64,000 nucleotides of DNA from Sphingomonas sp. CFBP 13720 (GTDB taxonomy: Bacteria > Pseudomonadota > Alphaproteobacteria > Sphingomonadales > Sphingomonadaceae), in contig NZ_JACYVA010000003.1 of assembly GCF_014842075.1 (NCBI RefSeq), positions 248,001 to 312,000 of the forward strand, written 5' to 3'. Under the pieces are notes generated by a model. It did not search any database and had not been told where the DNA came from. It saw only the letters and a list, made by a program, of their open reading frames with translations. Below, piece by piece: positions 1-8,339 of this stretch. Positions within the stretch are counted from its first letter, which is position 1. Each line of letters begins with the position of its first letter. A program made the position numbers and the translations under genes.

Positions 1-206
1 GGCAGTACCCGGCGGCTCCACCATAAGTGGTGGTGTTTCTGGACACCGTTTCTGACGGGGCCGAACCAGGATCGACGTGTGTTGAAAAGCGCTGTTTTCG
101 CTCGGAATGGGACCACCGCAACGGCCCATTACACAAGTGCCAACGATAACGAAGCACTCGCGATTGCAGCGTAACTAAGGGCCTCACGGCCTGAAGTTAC
201 TCTACA
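1..206 (+). ncRNA. ssrA: Circularly permuted two-piece tmRNA (5' part cut by window edge)
   Basis: This is transfer-messenger RNA, which rescues stalled ribosomes. The acceptor piece ends in CCA at 21-23. An intervening segment (24-56) follows, and the coding piece starts at 57. GGGGCCG (57-63) pairs with CGGCTCC (13-19) with a G.U at the third pair, the alanine identity wobble. The tag frame runs from resume codon GCC at 139 to TAA at 172-174 and encodes ANDNEALAIAA; the ANDN start and small hydrophobic end are typical of alphaproteobacteria. AATGGG (106-111) can pair with CCCATT (125-130) ahead of the tag. A hairpin around the stop is closed by GTAAC (171-175) and GTTAC (196-200). The order acceptor, spacer, coding is the known alphaproteobacterial permutation. 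The T-arm 5' side lies outside the window and the exact 3' end is an estimate. Confidence 0.93.
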
Positions 207-222
207 TAGCGCGGTTCGGGCC

Positions 223-278
223 GCACCGGGCAACAGAAGCGGACACCAGCGGTACGGGGAGCACCGGGCAACAGAAGC
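223..278. repeat. 18-bp perfect direct repeat, two copies
   Basis: GCACCGGGCAACAGAAGC occurs at 223-240 and again, identically, at 261-278, a 38-bp period. Both copies lie between the tmRNA and the next gene. The second copy lies inside a hairpin (256-282). Function unknown. Confidence 0.8.
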
Positions 279-282
279 TCCC
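256..282 (+). terminator. Possible hairpin terminator after ssrA
   Basis: GGGGAGC (256-262) and GCTCCCC (276-282) form a perfect 7-bp stem with a 13-nt loop. No T run follows, so intrinsic termination is uncertain. Its position about 50 bp after the tmRNA fits transcript-end formation. Confidence 0.4.
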
Positions 283-334
283 CACCCACCCTTCCGTCGC
301 TTTGGTTCCTCGCCGTACCGGCGTAAGCGGGCCC

Positions 335-1117
335 ATGCACCTCACCTATGACATCGTCGCGCTGTTGATGGCGGCTGCGCTGGTTGCCGGGATCATCGAT
401 GCGATGGCGGGCGGCGGCGGGCTGATCACGATCCCTGCCCTGCTGGCGGCGGGCGTTCCCCCGGTCATGGCGCTGGGCACCGGCAAATTGCAAAGCGCGT
501 GCGGCACGGCCGGCGCGGCCTATGCCTTCTGGCGCGGTGGACGGATCGATCTGGCGCGGTTCCGGGGACCGGCGATCGCGGCGTTCGTCGGATCGATCGG
601 CGGTGCGGCGCTGGTCCAGATGATCGATTCGCGGTTCCTTGCCGGATTGCTGCCGTTGCTGCTTGTCGCGATGGCGGGATATTTCCTGTTCGGTCCGCGC
701 CTGTCGGAGGTCGATACGCATACCCGCCTCGCCCCCATCGGCCTGTTGTCGGCGATCGGGGCGATCGGGGCGTATGACGGGTTCTTCGGACCGGGCACGG
801 GGTCGTTCTACACGCTGTTGCTGGTCAGTGCCGCGGGGTTCGGGGTGACGCGGGCGGTGGCGCATGCGAAGCTGCTGAACCTTGCCAGCAACCTTGCCGG
901 CTTCGCGATGCTGCTGGCGGGCGGGCATGTGCTGTGGATCGTCGGCATCGCGATGGCGGTGGCCAGCGTGATCGGCAATCAGATCGGGGCGGTGCTGGCG
1001 ATCCGGTTCGGCGGACGCGCGATCCGGCCGCTGCTGGTCGCCATCTCGCTGGCGCTGACCGTCAAGCTGGTCGCCGATCCGGCGAACCCGTTGCGTGCTT
1101 GGCTGGGATGGGGATGA
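335..1117 (+). CDS. Sulfite exporter TauE/SafE (TSUP) family permease
   Basis: This is an integral membrane protein of about 260 residues, of the TSUP family that moves small sulfur or carbon anions across the inner membrane. The start is taken as ATG at 335 (MHLTYDIV). The N-terminal half has the family's glycine-rich first segments (DAMAGGGGLITIPALL, then GTGKLQS), and the second half repeats the pattern (YDGFFGPGTGSF, then HAKLLNLASNLAGF). Several hydrophobic segments span the length. The substrate cannot be read from sequence. It stops 2 bp before the stop codon of a convergent histidine kinase gene, and no operon partner is apparent. Confidence 0.9.
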   Translation: MHLTYDIVALLMAAALVAGIIDAMAGGGGLITIPALLAAGVPPVMALGTGKLQSACGTAGAAYAFWRGGRIDLARFRGPAIAAFVGSIGGAALVQMIDSRFLAGLLPLLLVAMAGYFLFGPRLSEVDTHTRLAPIGLLSAIGAIGAYDGFFGPGTGSFYTLLLVSAAGFGVTRAVAHAKLLNLASNLAGFAMLLAGGHVLWIVGIAMAVASVIGNQIGAVLAIRFGGRAIRPLLVAISLALTVKLVADPANPLRAWLGWG

Positions 1118-1119
1118 CG

Positions 1120-2139
1120 TCAGGCGGGCAGCGTCAGACGCGCCGTCGTTCCCCGTCCGCCGACCAGTTCGAACCGGCCGTCAAGTTGCGCCGCCAGCAT
1201 CGCCGCGATCTTCAGCCCCAGATTGTCGCTGGCCTCCATCACGAAACCGGGCGGCAGGCCGCATCCGTCGTCGCGGATCTCGACGCACACCTGATCGGCG
1301 CCGTCGCGCGACAGGCGCAGTTCGATCGTCCCGCCCTGACGACCGGCAAAGCCATGTTCGATCGCATTGGCGATCGCTTCCGCCACGATCAGCGCCAGCG
1401 GCACCGCTGCGTCGGGCCGCAGCGGGGCGTCGTCGACCATGTCGATCACATAGCGGACGTCGTCGCGGCCGCTGGCGGCGATCACATCGCTGCACAACGG
1501 CTCCAGAAAACCGCGCATGTCGCGCACGCCGCCGGCCGCATCATAGAGCTGCCGGCTGATCCGCCCGATCAGCGCCAGCCGTCGTGACGCCTCGTTCAGC
1601 GCATTCTGCGCCAGCGGATCGGCGATGCCGCGCCGTTGGAGCGACAGCAGCGCGGCTGCGACCTGAAGATTGTTCGAGACGCGGTGCTGGAGTTCGGCGA
1701 ACAGCAACTGCCCCCGGTCGGCCAACGCCCGGCTGAGTTCGCGTTCGCGGGCCAGATGCCGGTTGGCGCGCTGCATCCAGTGGACCAGCGCGACGTCGGT
1801 GCCGACGACGACGGCATAGAACGCCATCGCCACGACCGTCTGGTACGACAGCTGGAACAGGTGGCCGGGCGATACGAAGAAGACCCATGCCAGCATGCCG
1901 CACAGCACCCCGGCGACCGCCCCCATCCGCGCTCCGAACAGGAACGATGCGATGATGACGGCGGGAAAGAAGCTGACGAACGGAAACCCCGGCGGCAACG
2001 AATCGTCTGCGACCCATCGCACCCCGAACGCCACCGCGACCAGCAACAGCGTCATCGCCAGCGCCATCCATGGTCGCGGCGCAAGCAACGGCAGCCGTTC
2101 GAGCCACCGGCCCGGCATCGGAGTTTCCGTTAGTTCCAT
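1120..2139 (-). CDS. Membrane sensor histidine kinase (DUF4118, HisKA_2)
   Basis: The protein has 339 residues from ATG at 2139 (MELTETPMPG). A DUF4118-type membrane block with 3-4 hydrophobic segments (roughly residues 20-115) is followed by a coiled linker. The phospho-acceptor region FAELQHRVSNNLQ (His near residue 150) is the HisKA_2 pattern, with LLSLQRR after it. The ATPase domain shows AEAIANAIEHGF (N box), IRDDGCGLPPGF (G1) and DNLGLKIAAML. Such kinases usually act in alphaproteobacterial general stress or light/redox signalling. No response regulator is adjacent, so it is an orphan here and its signal is unknown. Convergent with the TSUP gene. Confidence 0.9.
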   Translation of the reverse strand: MELTETPMPGRWLERLPLLAPRPWMALAMTLLLVAVAFGVRWVADDSLPPGFPFVSFFPAVIIASFLFGARMGAVAGVLCGMLAWVFFVSPGHLFQLSYQTVVAMAFYAVVVGTDVALVHWMQRANRHLARERELSRALADRGQLLFAELQHRVSNNLQVAAALLSLQRRGIADPLAQNALNEASRRLALIGRISRQLYDAAGGVRDMRGFLEPLCSDVIAASGRDDVRYVIDMVDDAPLRPDAAVPLALIVAEAIANAIEHGFAGRQGGTIELRLSRDGADQVCVEIRDDGCGLPPGFVMEASDNLGLKIAAMLAAQLDGRFELVGGRGTTARLTLPA

Positions 2140-2215
2140 ATGGATGTGCGACCGGTTCCCGAACTGTATGGCCGGCCGGCATGCCGCGTTTCGGAACGCT
2201 TGGCAAACGAGCATG

Positions 2216-2247
2216 AAAAAGGGGAGCCGCATCGCTGCGGGCTCCCC
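2216..2247 (-). terminator. Intrinsic terminator of pnp
   Basis: On the minus strand a GGGGAGCC..GC / GCGGCTCCCC stem with one bulged C is followed by TTTTT (2220-2216). It starts 25 bp after the pnp stop, a canonical Rho-independent terminator ending the long operon. Confidence 0.85.
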
Positions 2248-2271
2248 CTGTCCGACCCGATGGTCGACCGA

Positions 2272-4626
2272 TCAGTTATCGGTGATGAACGACGGCAGGC
2301 CGGCGTCGCCGCCCTCGCCCTTCGCTTCTTCGCGGCGTGGGCCACGGTCGCGGCGCGGACCACGATCAGCGCCTTCGCTGCGGGGGCCACGGTCGCCACC
2401 CTCACGGCGCGGGCCGCGATCGCCACCCTCGCCGCGCGGACGGTCGCCGCCGTCGCGACGCGGGCCGCGCGGGCCACGGTCGCCACCTTCGCGCGGTTCA
2501 CGCACCGGACGGCTGTCTTCCAGCTCGGCACCGGTTTCCTGATCGACGACGCGCATCGACAGGCGAACCTTGCCGCGCGGATCGACTTCGAGAACCTTGA
2601 CCTTCACTTCCTGCCCTTCGGACAGGACGTCGGCGACCTTCTCGACGCGCTCGTTGCGGATTTCGGAGACGTGAACCAGACCGTCCTTGCCGCCCATGAA
2701 ATTCACGAACGCACCGAAATCGACGAGGTTGACGACCTTGCCGTTATAGATCTTGCCGACCTCGGCCTCTTCGACCAGCCCCTTGATCCAGTTGATCGCG
2801 GCTTCGATCTGCGCGGGATCGGACGACGACACCTTGATGACGCCCTCGTCGTCGATGTCGACCTTCGCGCCCGTGGTCGCCACGATCTCGCGAATCACCT
2901 TGCCGCCGGTGCCGATCACTTCACGGATCTTCGACTTGTCGATCGTGAAGGTTTCGATGCGCGGCGCGTGTGCCGACAGCTCGCCGCGCGTCTCGCCCAG
3001 CGCCTTGGCCATTTCGCCGAGGATGTGCGCACGGCCTTCGTTCGCCTGCGCGAGCGCGATCCGCATGATCTCTTCGGTGATGCCGGCGATCTTGATGTCC
3101 ATCTGAAGGCTGGTGATGCCTTCACTGGTCCCGGCAACCTTGAAGTCCATGTCGCCCAGATGATCCTCGTCACCCAGGATGTCGCTGATGACCGCGAAAT
3201 CCTTGCCTTCGAGGATCAGGCCCATCGCGATGCCCGACACCGGACGCTTCAGCGGCACGCCGGCGTCCATCATCGACAGCGAACCGCCGCAGACGGTCGC
3301 CATCGATGACGATCCGTTCGACTCGGTGATGTCCGACAGGACGCGGATCGTGTACGGAAACTCTTCCTTCGACGGCAGCACCGGGTGCAGCGCGCGCCAT
3401 GCGAGCTTGCCGTGACCGACTTCGCGACGGCCCGGCGCGCCGAAGCGGCCGACTTCACCGACCGAATAGGGCGGGAAGTTATAGTGCAGCATGAAGTTTT
3501 CGTAGCTCAGGCCGTTCAGCCCGTCGATCATCTGCTCGGCGTCCTTGGTGCCAAGCGTGGTGGTGCAGATCGCCTGCGTCTCGCCACGCGTGAACAGTGC
3601 CGAACCATGGGCGCGCGGCAGGAAATGGACCATCGCCTCGATCGGGCGGACCGTCTTCGTGTCGCGACCGTCGATGCGGCGGCCGTCCTTCAGAATGGCG
3701 GTCCGGACGATCTCGGCTTCCAGCTTCTTCACCAGCTTGAGCGTGCCGAGATACTGCGCGGGATCGCTTTCCTTCAGGTCCGCGAACGCGTCGCGCGCCT
3801 TGGTACGCGCGTCGTTGATCGCGTTCTGGCGCGCCTGCTTGTCGGTCAGCTTGTAGGCGGCGGCCAGATCCTTGCCGATCAGGTCCTTGAGCTTCTTCTT
3901 CGCCTTCGACTGGTCGGCGACGGGGGAGAGTTCCCACGGCTCCTTGGCGGCCTGTTCCGCCAAGTCGATGATGCAGTTCACGATCTTCTTCGACGCATCG
4001 TGCGCGAACACGACCGCGCCCAGCATGATCTCTTCCGACAGTTCCTTGGCTTCGGATTCGACCATCATCACCGCACCGCCGGTGGCGGCGACGACCAGAT
4101 CCAGATCGCCTTCCTTCACCTGTTCCAGCGTCGGGTTCAGCACATATTCGCCGTCGATATAGCCGACGCGCGCCGCGCCGATCGGACCCATGAACGGCAC
4201 GCCCGAAATGGTCAGCGCCGCCGACGCCGCGATCATCGCGACGATGTCCGGCTCGTTCTCGCCATCATAGCTGAGAACCTGACAGATCACGTTGATCTCG
4301 TTGTAGAAGCCTTCCGGGAACAGCGGGCGGATCGGGCGATCGATCAGGCGGCTGGTCAGCGTTTCCTTTTCAGTCGCGCCGCGCTCACGCTTGAAGAAGC
4401 CGCCGGGAATGCGGCCGGCCGCCGAGTATTTTTCCTGATAGTGGACGGTCAGCGGAAAGAAGTCCTGCCCTTCCTTGACCGAACGCGCGGCGGTGACCGC
4501 GCACAACACCACCGTTTCGCCCAGCGTCGCGATGACCGCGCCGTCGGCCTGCCGCGCCACGCGGCCGGTTTCGAGGGTCAGCGTCTTGCCGCCCAGGTCC
4601 ATGGTGCTTTTCTTGATATCGAACAT
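2272..4626 (-). CDS. pnp: Polyribonucleotide nucleotidyltransferase (PNPase)
   Basis: PNPase is a phosphorolytic 3'-5' exoribonuclease, a trimer in the cytoplasm and part of mRNA decay. The 784-residue product starts at ATG 4626 ([14 protein letters not shown]) behind GAAGGAAA. It has two RNase PH-like cores, the second with [18 protein letters not shown] and [21 protein letters not shown] domain follows ([17 protein letters not shown]) and then an S1 domain ([15 protein letters not shown]). The last ~70 residues are an unusual Arg/Gly/Asp-rich tail built on GGDRGPR-like units, ending LPSFITDN. It is the last gene of the translation operon, separated from rpsO by a terminator and a structured leader, so it probably also has its own promoter and leader control. 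Confidence 0.97.
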   Translation of the reverse strand: MFDIKKSTMDLGGKTLTLETGRVARQADGAVIATLGETVVLCAVTAARSVKEGQDFFPLTVHYQEKYSAAGRIPGGFFKRERGATEKETLTSRLIDRPIRPLFPEGFYNEINVICQVLSYDGENEPDIVAMIAASAALTISGVPFMGPIGAARVGYIDGEYVLNPTLEQVKEGDLDLVVAATGGAVMMVESEAKELSEEIMLGAVVFAHDASKKIVNCIIDLAEQAAKEPWELSPVADQSKAKKKLKDLIGKDLAAAYKLTDKQARQNAINDARTKARDAFADLKESDPAQYLGTLKLVKKLEAEIVRTAILKDGRRIDGRDTKTVRPIEAMVHFLPRAHGSALFTRGETQAICTTTLGTKDAEQMIDGLNGLSYENFMLHYNFPPYSVGEVGRFGAPGRREVGHGKLAWRALHPVLPSKEEFPYTIRVLSDITESNGSSSMATVCGGSLSMMDAGVPLKRPVSGIAMGLILEGKDFAVISDILGDEDHLGDMDFKVAGTSEGITSLQMDIKIAGITEEIMRIALAQANEGRAHILGEMAKALGETRGELSAHAPRIETFTIDKSKIREVIGTGGKVIREIVATTGAKVDIDDEGVIKVSSSDPAQIEAAINWIKGLVEEAEVGKIYNGKVVNLVDFGAFVNFMGGKDGLVHVSEIRNERVEKVADVLSEGQEVKVKVLEVDPRGKVRLSMRVVDQETGAELEDSRPVREPREGGDRGPRGPRRDGGDRPRGEGGDRGPRREGGDRGPRSEGADRGPRRDRGPRREEAKGEGGDAGLPSFITDN

Positions 4627-4671
4627 GTCGTTTCCTTCACTCCGGCGGCCAGATGCACGCCGGGGCAGCTT

Positions 4672-4690
4672 GGGGCGGAACCTCCGCCCC
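4672..4690 (-). promoter_or_regulatory. Hairpin in pnp leader
   Basis: GGGGCGGA (4672-4679) and TCCGCCCC (4683-4690) form a perfect 8-bp stem with a 3-nt loop, 46 bp upstream of the pnp start. A second, longer inverted pair (GTCCCGC / GCGGGAC) lies further upstream near 4710-4740, and TATAGG (minus strand, 4773-4768) could be a -10 box. In enterobacteria the pnp leader stem is cut by RNase III for autoregulation. A similar role here is inference. Confidence 0.4.
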
Positions 4691-4824
4691 ATGGGTCGGG
4701 CCGTGTGGCCCTTGTCCCGCGACGCCGGATTGCGGCGGGACGGCTTGGCCGGATGTCCGGTCGCGAAGCCTATACCCCGTTTTCCGGGGCAATCTCGTGG
4801 CGGTTCGGCACCGCCGGGCACAAG

Positions 4825-4852
4825 AAAAAGGGGCGACCCTGCGGCCGCCCCC
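4825..4852 (-). terminator. Intrinsic terminator between rpsO and pnp
   Basis: On the minus strand GGGGCG...CGCCCC (stem 4851-4846 with 4835-4830) is followed by TTTTT (4829-4825). It sits directly after the rpsO stop and would end or attenuate the upstream transcript before pnp. Confidence 0.8.
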
Positions 4853-4857
4853 GATCC

Positions 4858-5127
4858 TTACTTCCGAAGACCGAGCTTCGCGATCAGCGACGTATAGCGC
4901 TCCGCGTCCTTCTTCTTCAGATAGTCGAGCAGCGAGCGCCGCTTGTTGACCAGCATCAACAGGCCGCGACGCGAGTGATTGTCCTTCGCGTGCGTCTTGA
5001 AATGGTCGGTCAGGTTCTGGATGCGGGTCGTCAGGATCGCGACCTGTACTTCGGGGCTGCCGGTATCGCCTTCGGCGCGGGCATGTTCCTGAATCAGCGC
5101 CTGGCGGCGCTCGGGAGTGATCGACAT
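4858..5127 (-). CDS. rpsO: 30S ribosomal protein S15
   Basis: S15 is a primary 16S rRNA binding protein of the small subunit platform, 89 residues, the usual length. [19 protein letters not shown], the [12 protein letters not shown] stretch and [20 protein letters not shown] are characteristic. ATG at 5127 is preceded by AAGGACGACG. It lies 11 bp after truB and directly before a terminator, the conserved truB-rpsO-pnp order. Confidence 0.98.
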   Translation of the reverse strand: MSITPERRQALIQEHARAEGDTGSPEVQVAILTTRIQNLTDHFKTHAKDNHSRRGLLMLVNKRRSLLDYLKKKDAERYTSLIAKLGLRK

Positions 5128-5138
5128 CGTCGTCCTTT

Positions 5139-6053
5139 CTATTCGAGGTTGAAGCCACGCACGACCCGGGTTTCCCCGGACAGGGTTTCGACCAGCGCGA
5201 CCGGAACATCGTCCAGCGTCGCGAAGCCGAGCCCGTCGTCCGCAGCGGTCCCGATCAGCTTGAGCCCCCTGCGGAGCCGCTCTGCCTGATCGGGGTCGAG
5301 TGGTAGAGCCGGGATGTCGTCCAGCCCCGCACCCAGCGGCAGAAGCGTATGTTCAAGCGCGCGCCCCTGCCCCAATTCGGCTAGTTTGTCCAGCGAAATG
5401 GCGTTTTCCAGCCCGAACGGACCTGCGCGCGTCCGGCGAAGCATGGTCACATGCCCCACCGTCCCCACCGCCAGCGCAATGTCGCGCGCGAGGCTGCGGA
5501 TGTACGTGCCCTTCGACACGTGCGCGAACAGGGTGATCTCCTGCACGTCCGCCCCGGCATCGGTCGGTCGGTCCGGGGTATCGGCGGGAATCTCCAGCGA
5601 AAACACCGTCACGTTGCGGGTCGCCAGCACCACATCCTCGCCCTTGCGCGCAAGGTCATAGGCGCGCTCGCCATCGACCTTCAGCGCCGAATAGGCGGGC
5701 GGCACCTGTTCGATCGGTCCGGTGAAGCGCGCCAGCACCGCCTGCACCGCCGCCAGCGTCGGCCGCACCGGCGATTCGACGATCACTTTTCCTTCCAGAT
5801 CGAGCGTATCGGTCTGCGCGCCGAACCGGATCGTGAAGGCATATTCCTTCGACGCATCCAGCATCCGCCCGGCCAGCTTGGTCGCCTCGCCGATCGCGAC
5901 CGGCAGCACGCCGCTGGCCAACGGGTCGAGCGTGCCGCCATGGCCGACCTTCCACTTGCCATAGCCGCCGCTGCGCAGCGCCCGCTTGACCGCCGAGACG
6001 ACCTGCGTCGATCCCGGCCCCAACGGCTTGTCGATGACGATCCAGCCGTGCAT
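5139..6053 (-). CDS. truB: tRNA pseudouridine(55) synthase TruB
   Basis: TruB makes pseudouridine 55 in the T loop of tRNAs. It is 304 residues from ATG 6053, a normal length. The TruB core begins with [19 protein letters not shown], and the catalytic Asp is D43 in [35 protein letters not shown] and [14 protein letters not shown] are further conserved stretches. The start overlaps the thymidine kinase stop (TGATG), so the two are probably translationally coupled. Confidence 0.97.
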   Translation of the reverse strand: MHGWIVIDKPLGPGSTQVVSAVKRALRSGGYGKWKVGHGGTLDPLASGVLPVAIGEATKLAGRMLDASKEYAFTIRFGAQTDTLDLEGKVIVESPVRPTLAAVQAVLARFTGPIEQVPPAYSALKVDGERAYDLARKGEDVVLATRNVTVFSLEIPADTPDRPTDAGADVQEITLFAHVSKGTYIRSLARDIALAVGTVGHVTMLRRTRAGPFGLENAISLDKLAELGQGRALEHTLLPLGAGLDDIPALPLDPDQAERLRRGLKLIGTAADDGLGFATLDDVPVALVETLSGETRVVRGFNLE

Positions 6054-6631
6054 CAGCCGCGCATCGCTTCACAAAAATGGCGACGGCACAGCGCGACGTA
6101 ACGGTCGTTGCCGCCGATCTCGGTCTGCGCGCCCTCGCGCACTGCGTTGCCGTCTTCATCCACGCGCAGGTTCATCGTCGCCTTTCGTCCACAGGTACAG
6201 ACCGATTTGAGTTCGATCAGCGCATCGGCGATCGCCAGCAACCGCGCCGATCCGGGGAACAGTGCCCCGCGAAAATCGGTGCGCAATCCGTACGCAAGCA
6301 CCGGGACGCCCAGTTCGTCGGCCACGCGGGCCAGTTGGTCGACCTGTGCTTCCGACAGGAACTGCGCCTCGTCGACCAGCACGCACCCGACCGGATGATC
6401 GCGATGCTGCGCGGCGATCCGGGCGTGCAGGTCGCTGTCGCCATCGAACGTCGCGGCCGGCATCGCCAGCCCGATACGCGACCCGATCGTCCCCGCCCCT
6501 TCGCGCGTGTCGATGCCCGCCGTGAACAGCATCGTCGTCAGTCCGCGCTCGCGATAGTTGAAATCCGCCTGCAACAGCGTCGTCGATTTGCCGGCGTTCA
6601 TCGACGCATAATAGAAGTACAGCTTGGCCAT
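6053..6631 (-). CDS. tdk: Thymidine kinase
   Basis: This enzyme phosphorylates thymidine to dTMP in the salvage pathway. The 192-residue protein starts at ATG 6631 ([20 protein letters not shown]), which contains the Walker A P-loop. VDEAQFLSEAQV carries the Walker B / catalytic Glu of the type II (bacterial/human TK1-like) family. The C-terminal lasso region YALRTDFRG...LIELKSVCTCGRKATMNLR includes a CxC zinc-binding pair. Both its start and stop overlap neighbours as TGATG. Its place inside a ribosome-maturation operon, next to a toxin-antitoxin pair, is unusual and may reflect insertion. Confidence 0.95.
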   Translation of the reverse strand: MAKLYFYYASMNAGKSTTLLQADFNYRERGLTTMLFTAGIDTREGAGTIGSRIGLAMPAATFDGDSDLHARIAAQHRDHPVGCVLVDEAQFLSEAQVDQLARVADELGVPVLAYGLRTDFRGALFPGSARLLAIADALIELKSVCTCGRKATMNLRVDEDGNAVREGAQTEIGGNDRYVALCRRHFCEAMRG

Positions 6632-7023
6632 CAGAGCGTTTCGACGGCGACGGGGCTGTCCGGACCGGCGGCGATGGCGACACCCCGGTCGAAGGTGGCG
6701 AATGCGGTGGCGTCCCGCGCAGCGACCAGATGCAGCATGTCGGCAAAGTCGCCGCCATCGCCGAACCGACCCAACGCCCAGCGAACGATCGCCACCTCCG
6801 CAACCTGTACGCTTGGCAGGTCGATGAGGTTCAGAAGTGCCGCTGCCACGACTTCGCGACTCTGACGATACCGGGACGTCAGCAACCACCCAAGTTCGAG
6901 GAGGACCGTAAGCGGTATGTACACGCCGGACCCGATAATCGCGATGGCAGCGGCCGTCTGTTCGGGGTGATCGGCAAGCAGGAAACGTGCGGCGACGTTC
7001 GTATCAATCGCCCGCACGATCAC
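6631..7023 (-). CDS. vapC: PIN-domain ribonuclease toxin (VapC type)
   Basis: This 130-residue PIN domain protein is likely the toxin of a type II toxin-antitoxin pair acting as an Mg-dependent endoribonuclease. The acidic active-site set is present: D7 in AIDTNV, E43 in [10 protein letters not shown]92/D95 in DFADMLH and D112 in TFDRG. The gene overlaps the end of the AbrB-type antitoxin by 20 bp and its stop overlaps the tdk start (TGATG). The RNA target is not predictable. Pairing with an AbrB-fold partner rather than ribbon-helix-helix is common for this PIN subgroup. Confidence 0.88.
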   Translation of the reverse strand: MIVRAIDTNVAARFLLADHPEQTAAAIAIIGSGVYIPLTVLLELGWLLTSRYRQSREVVAAALLNLIDLPSVQVAEVAIVRWALGRFGDGGDFADMLHLVAARDATAFATFDRGVAIAAGPDSPVAVETL

Positions 7024-7294
7024 TCCGCAGGGCTGATTCTTCCCAGCATTGGGCGATCGTTTCGTTCATTTCCTCGATTGTCACTGTCGGCCCGTCATAT
7101 TTCACGATCGCGCGGATGCTCGCGGTGATTTCCTCGAACGAGCGACCGCTCTTTTCCGCGGTCGGCCGCAGCACGATCGCATCGCCCGACCGGGTGACGT
7201 CGAGCCGCTGGCCGGGTTTCAGCCCCAGTGCGTCGCGGACCTCTTTCGGGATCACGACCTGCCCTTTCGCCGACAGGGTGGTATGCGTGTTCAT
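7004..7294 (-). CDS. vapB: AbrB/MazE-fold antitoxin
   Basis: The product has 96 residues from ATG 7294 ([20 protein letters not shown]). The N-terminal ~45 residues are a SpoVT/AbrB DNA-binding fold ([24 protein letters not shown]). The C-terminal half ([35 protein letters not shown]) would wrap the toxin. It precedes and overlaps the PIN toxin gene. A perfect inverted repeat lies 3 bp before the start codon, the expected place for autoregulation. The antitoxin follows rbfA by 31 bp, so it can also be read from the main operon. Confidence 0.88.
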   Translation of the reverse strand: MNTHTTLSAKGQVVIPKEVRDALGLKPGQRLDVTRSGDAIVLRPTAEKSGRSFEEITASIRAIVKYDGPTVTIEEMNETIAQCWEESALRSDRAGD

Positions 7295-7296
7295 CT

Positions 7297-7316
7297 CGGT
7301 AAGATGCGTCTTACCG
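7297..7316 (-). promoter_or_regulatory. Perfect inverted repeat ahead of antitoxin start
   Basis: CGGTAAGA (7297-7304), 4-nt spacer TGCG, then TCTTACCG (7309-7316), an 8-bp perfect dyad. It fills most of the 31-bp gap between rbfA and the antitoxin and ends 3 bp before its ATG. No T run follows, so it is not a terminator. It is probably the operator for the AbrB-fold antitoxin, or an mRNA hairpin hiding its start. Confidence 0.6.
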
Positions 7317-7325
7317 GTTCCCAAG

Positions 7326-7727
7326 TCAATCGTCGTCGCCGTCCTCGGCCAAATCGCGCGCGACCTTGGGATCACGCAACAACTGGTCGATTCGCGTCCC
7401 TTCGTCGAAACTGTCGTCGACGAGAAATTTGAGCTTCGCGGCGTATTTCAGGTTCACTCGCCCGGCGACTTCGGACTGGAGATAGGCGGTGTTGGTCCGC
7501 AATGCCTTGACCACGATCGCCTCGTCCTTGCCCAACAGCGGCTTCACGAACACCGTCGCGTGGCGCAGGTCGGGCGACATGCGGACTTCGGTGACGGATA
7601 CCAGATGCTTTTCAAGCACCGGGTCGTGGACATCGCCGCGCGCAAGGATTTCCGAGAGGATGTGGCGGACCTGTTCGCCGACGCGCAGCAGACGGACGGA
7701 GCGGGTTTCGGGAGTGGTTTCTGGCAT
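7326..7727 (-). CDS. rbfA: 30S ribosome-binding factor A
   Basis: RbfA is a KH-fold factor needed for late 16S rRNA 5' maturation and 30S assembly. It has 133 residues. [37 protein letters not shown] and [19 protein letters not shown] are characteristic stretches, followed by an acidic tail. It lies 3 bp after a membrane protein gene that itself overlaps infB, the usual sphingomonad variation of the infB-rbfA-truB order. Confidence 0.96.
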   Translation of the reverse strand: MPETTPETRSVRLLRVGEQVRHILSEILARGDVHDPVLEKHLVSVTEVRMSPDLRHATVFVKPLLGKDEAIVVKALRTNTAYLQSEVAGRVNLKYAAKLKFLVDDSFDEGTRIDQLLRDPKVARDLAEDGDDD

Positions 7728-7730
7728 GGC

Positions 7731-8339
7731 TCAATCGAATTGGCAGTGGAACCATCGACTGTCGAGTCGCTGGCACCAGATGGTGTGATTACCAAAGGCG
7801 TCACGGATGTCAGCCGCGACCGGGCCGCCGTTCCAGCCGCGTGCGGCCGCCATGCGACCGGTCGGGTCGTGGACGATCCCCGCCCATGCGCCCAACATGC
7901 CGTTGACGGTGGGGAAGGCAGTACGCACCCTGCTGCGCTCGACCCTGCCGACGCCCGTCGGGACCGGCCCGCCCGCCAGCGCCGCGTCAAACGCGACACG
8001 TTCCGACCGCAGCAACCACCATGACGGTGCGACATGCGACCAGTAGAGCGCGTGGCTGGCCAGAAAACCGGCAAACGGAAGGGCGACGACGGCGATGCCC
8101 GGCAGCAGCAACGCCGGCATTCCCGCTGTCCGCCAACGCCACGCGGCCAACGCCGCGTCGAGCGCCAGCCACATCCACAGGACAGCCAGCAATACCAGAA
8201 CGACCGGCATCGCCGGACCGCCCAGCATATTGGCGACGAACAACGCCGCCGCCCCGCCGCTCACCCACAACAGGCCGAACCGCAGCCGGGGCCGGATCGT
8301 GGCGGCAAGGGTTGCCCCCTGCCGCCCGGCATCCGTCAC
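7731..8339 (-). CDS. Conserved membrane protein between infB and rbfA
   Basis: I do not recognise a function. The frame gives 202 residues from GTG 8339, which overlaps the infB stop as GTGA. Two clear hydrophobic hairpins are seen (LLWVSGGAAALFVANML with VVLVLLAVLWMWLALDAAL, then MPALLLPGIAVVALPFAGFLASHALYW). They are followed by a hydrophilic C-terminal half rich in Trp and Asn (HDPTGRMAAARGWNGG, DAFGNHTIWCQRL). Tight coupling on both sides says it is a true operon member. It could be membrane-linked with a C-terminal domain in cytoplasm or periplasm. Confidence 0.75.
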   Translation of the reverse strand: MTDAGRQGATLAATIRPRLRFGLLWVSGGAAALFVANMLGGPAMPVVLVLLAVLWMWLALDAALAAWRWRTAGMPALLLPGIAVVALPFAGFLASHALYWSHVAPSWWLLRSERVAFDAALAGGPVPTGVGRVERSRVRTAFPTVNGMLGAWAGIVHDPTGRMAAARGWNGGPVAADIRDAFGNHTIWCQRLDSRWFHCQFD

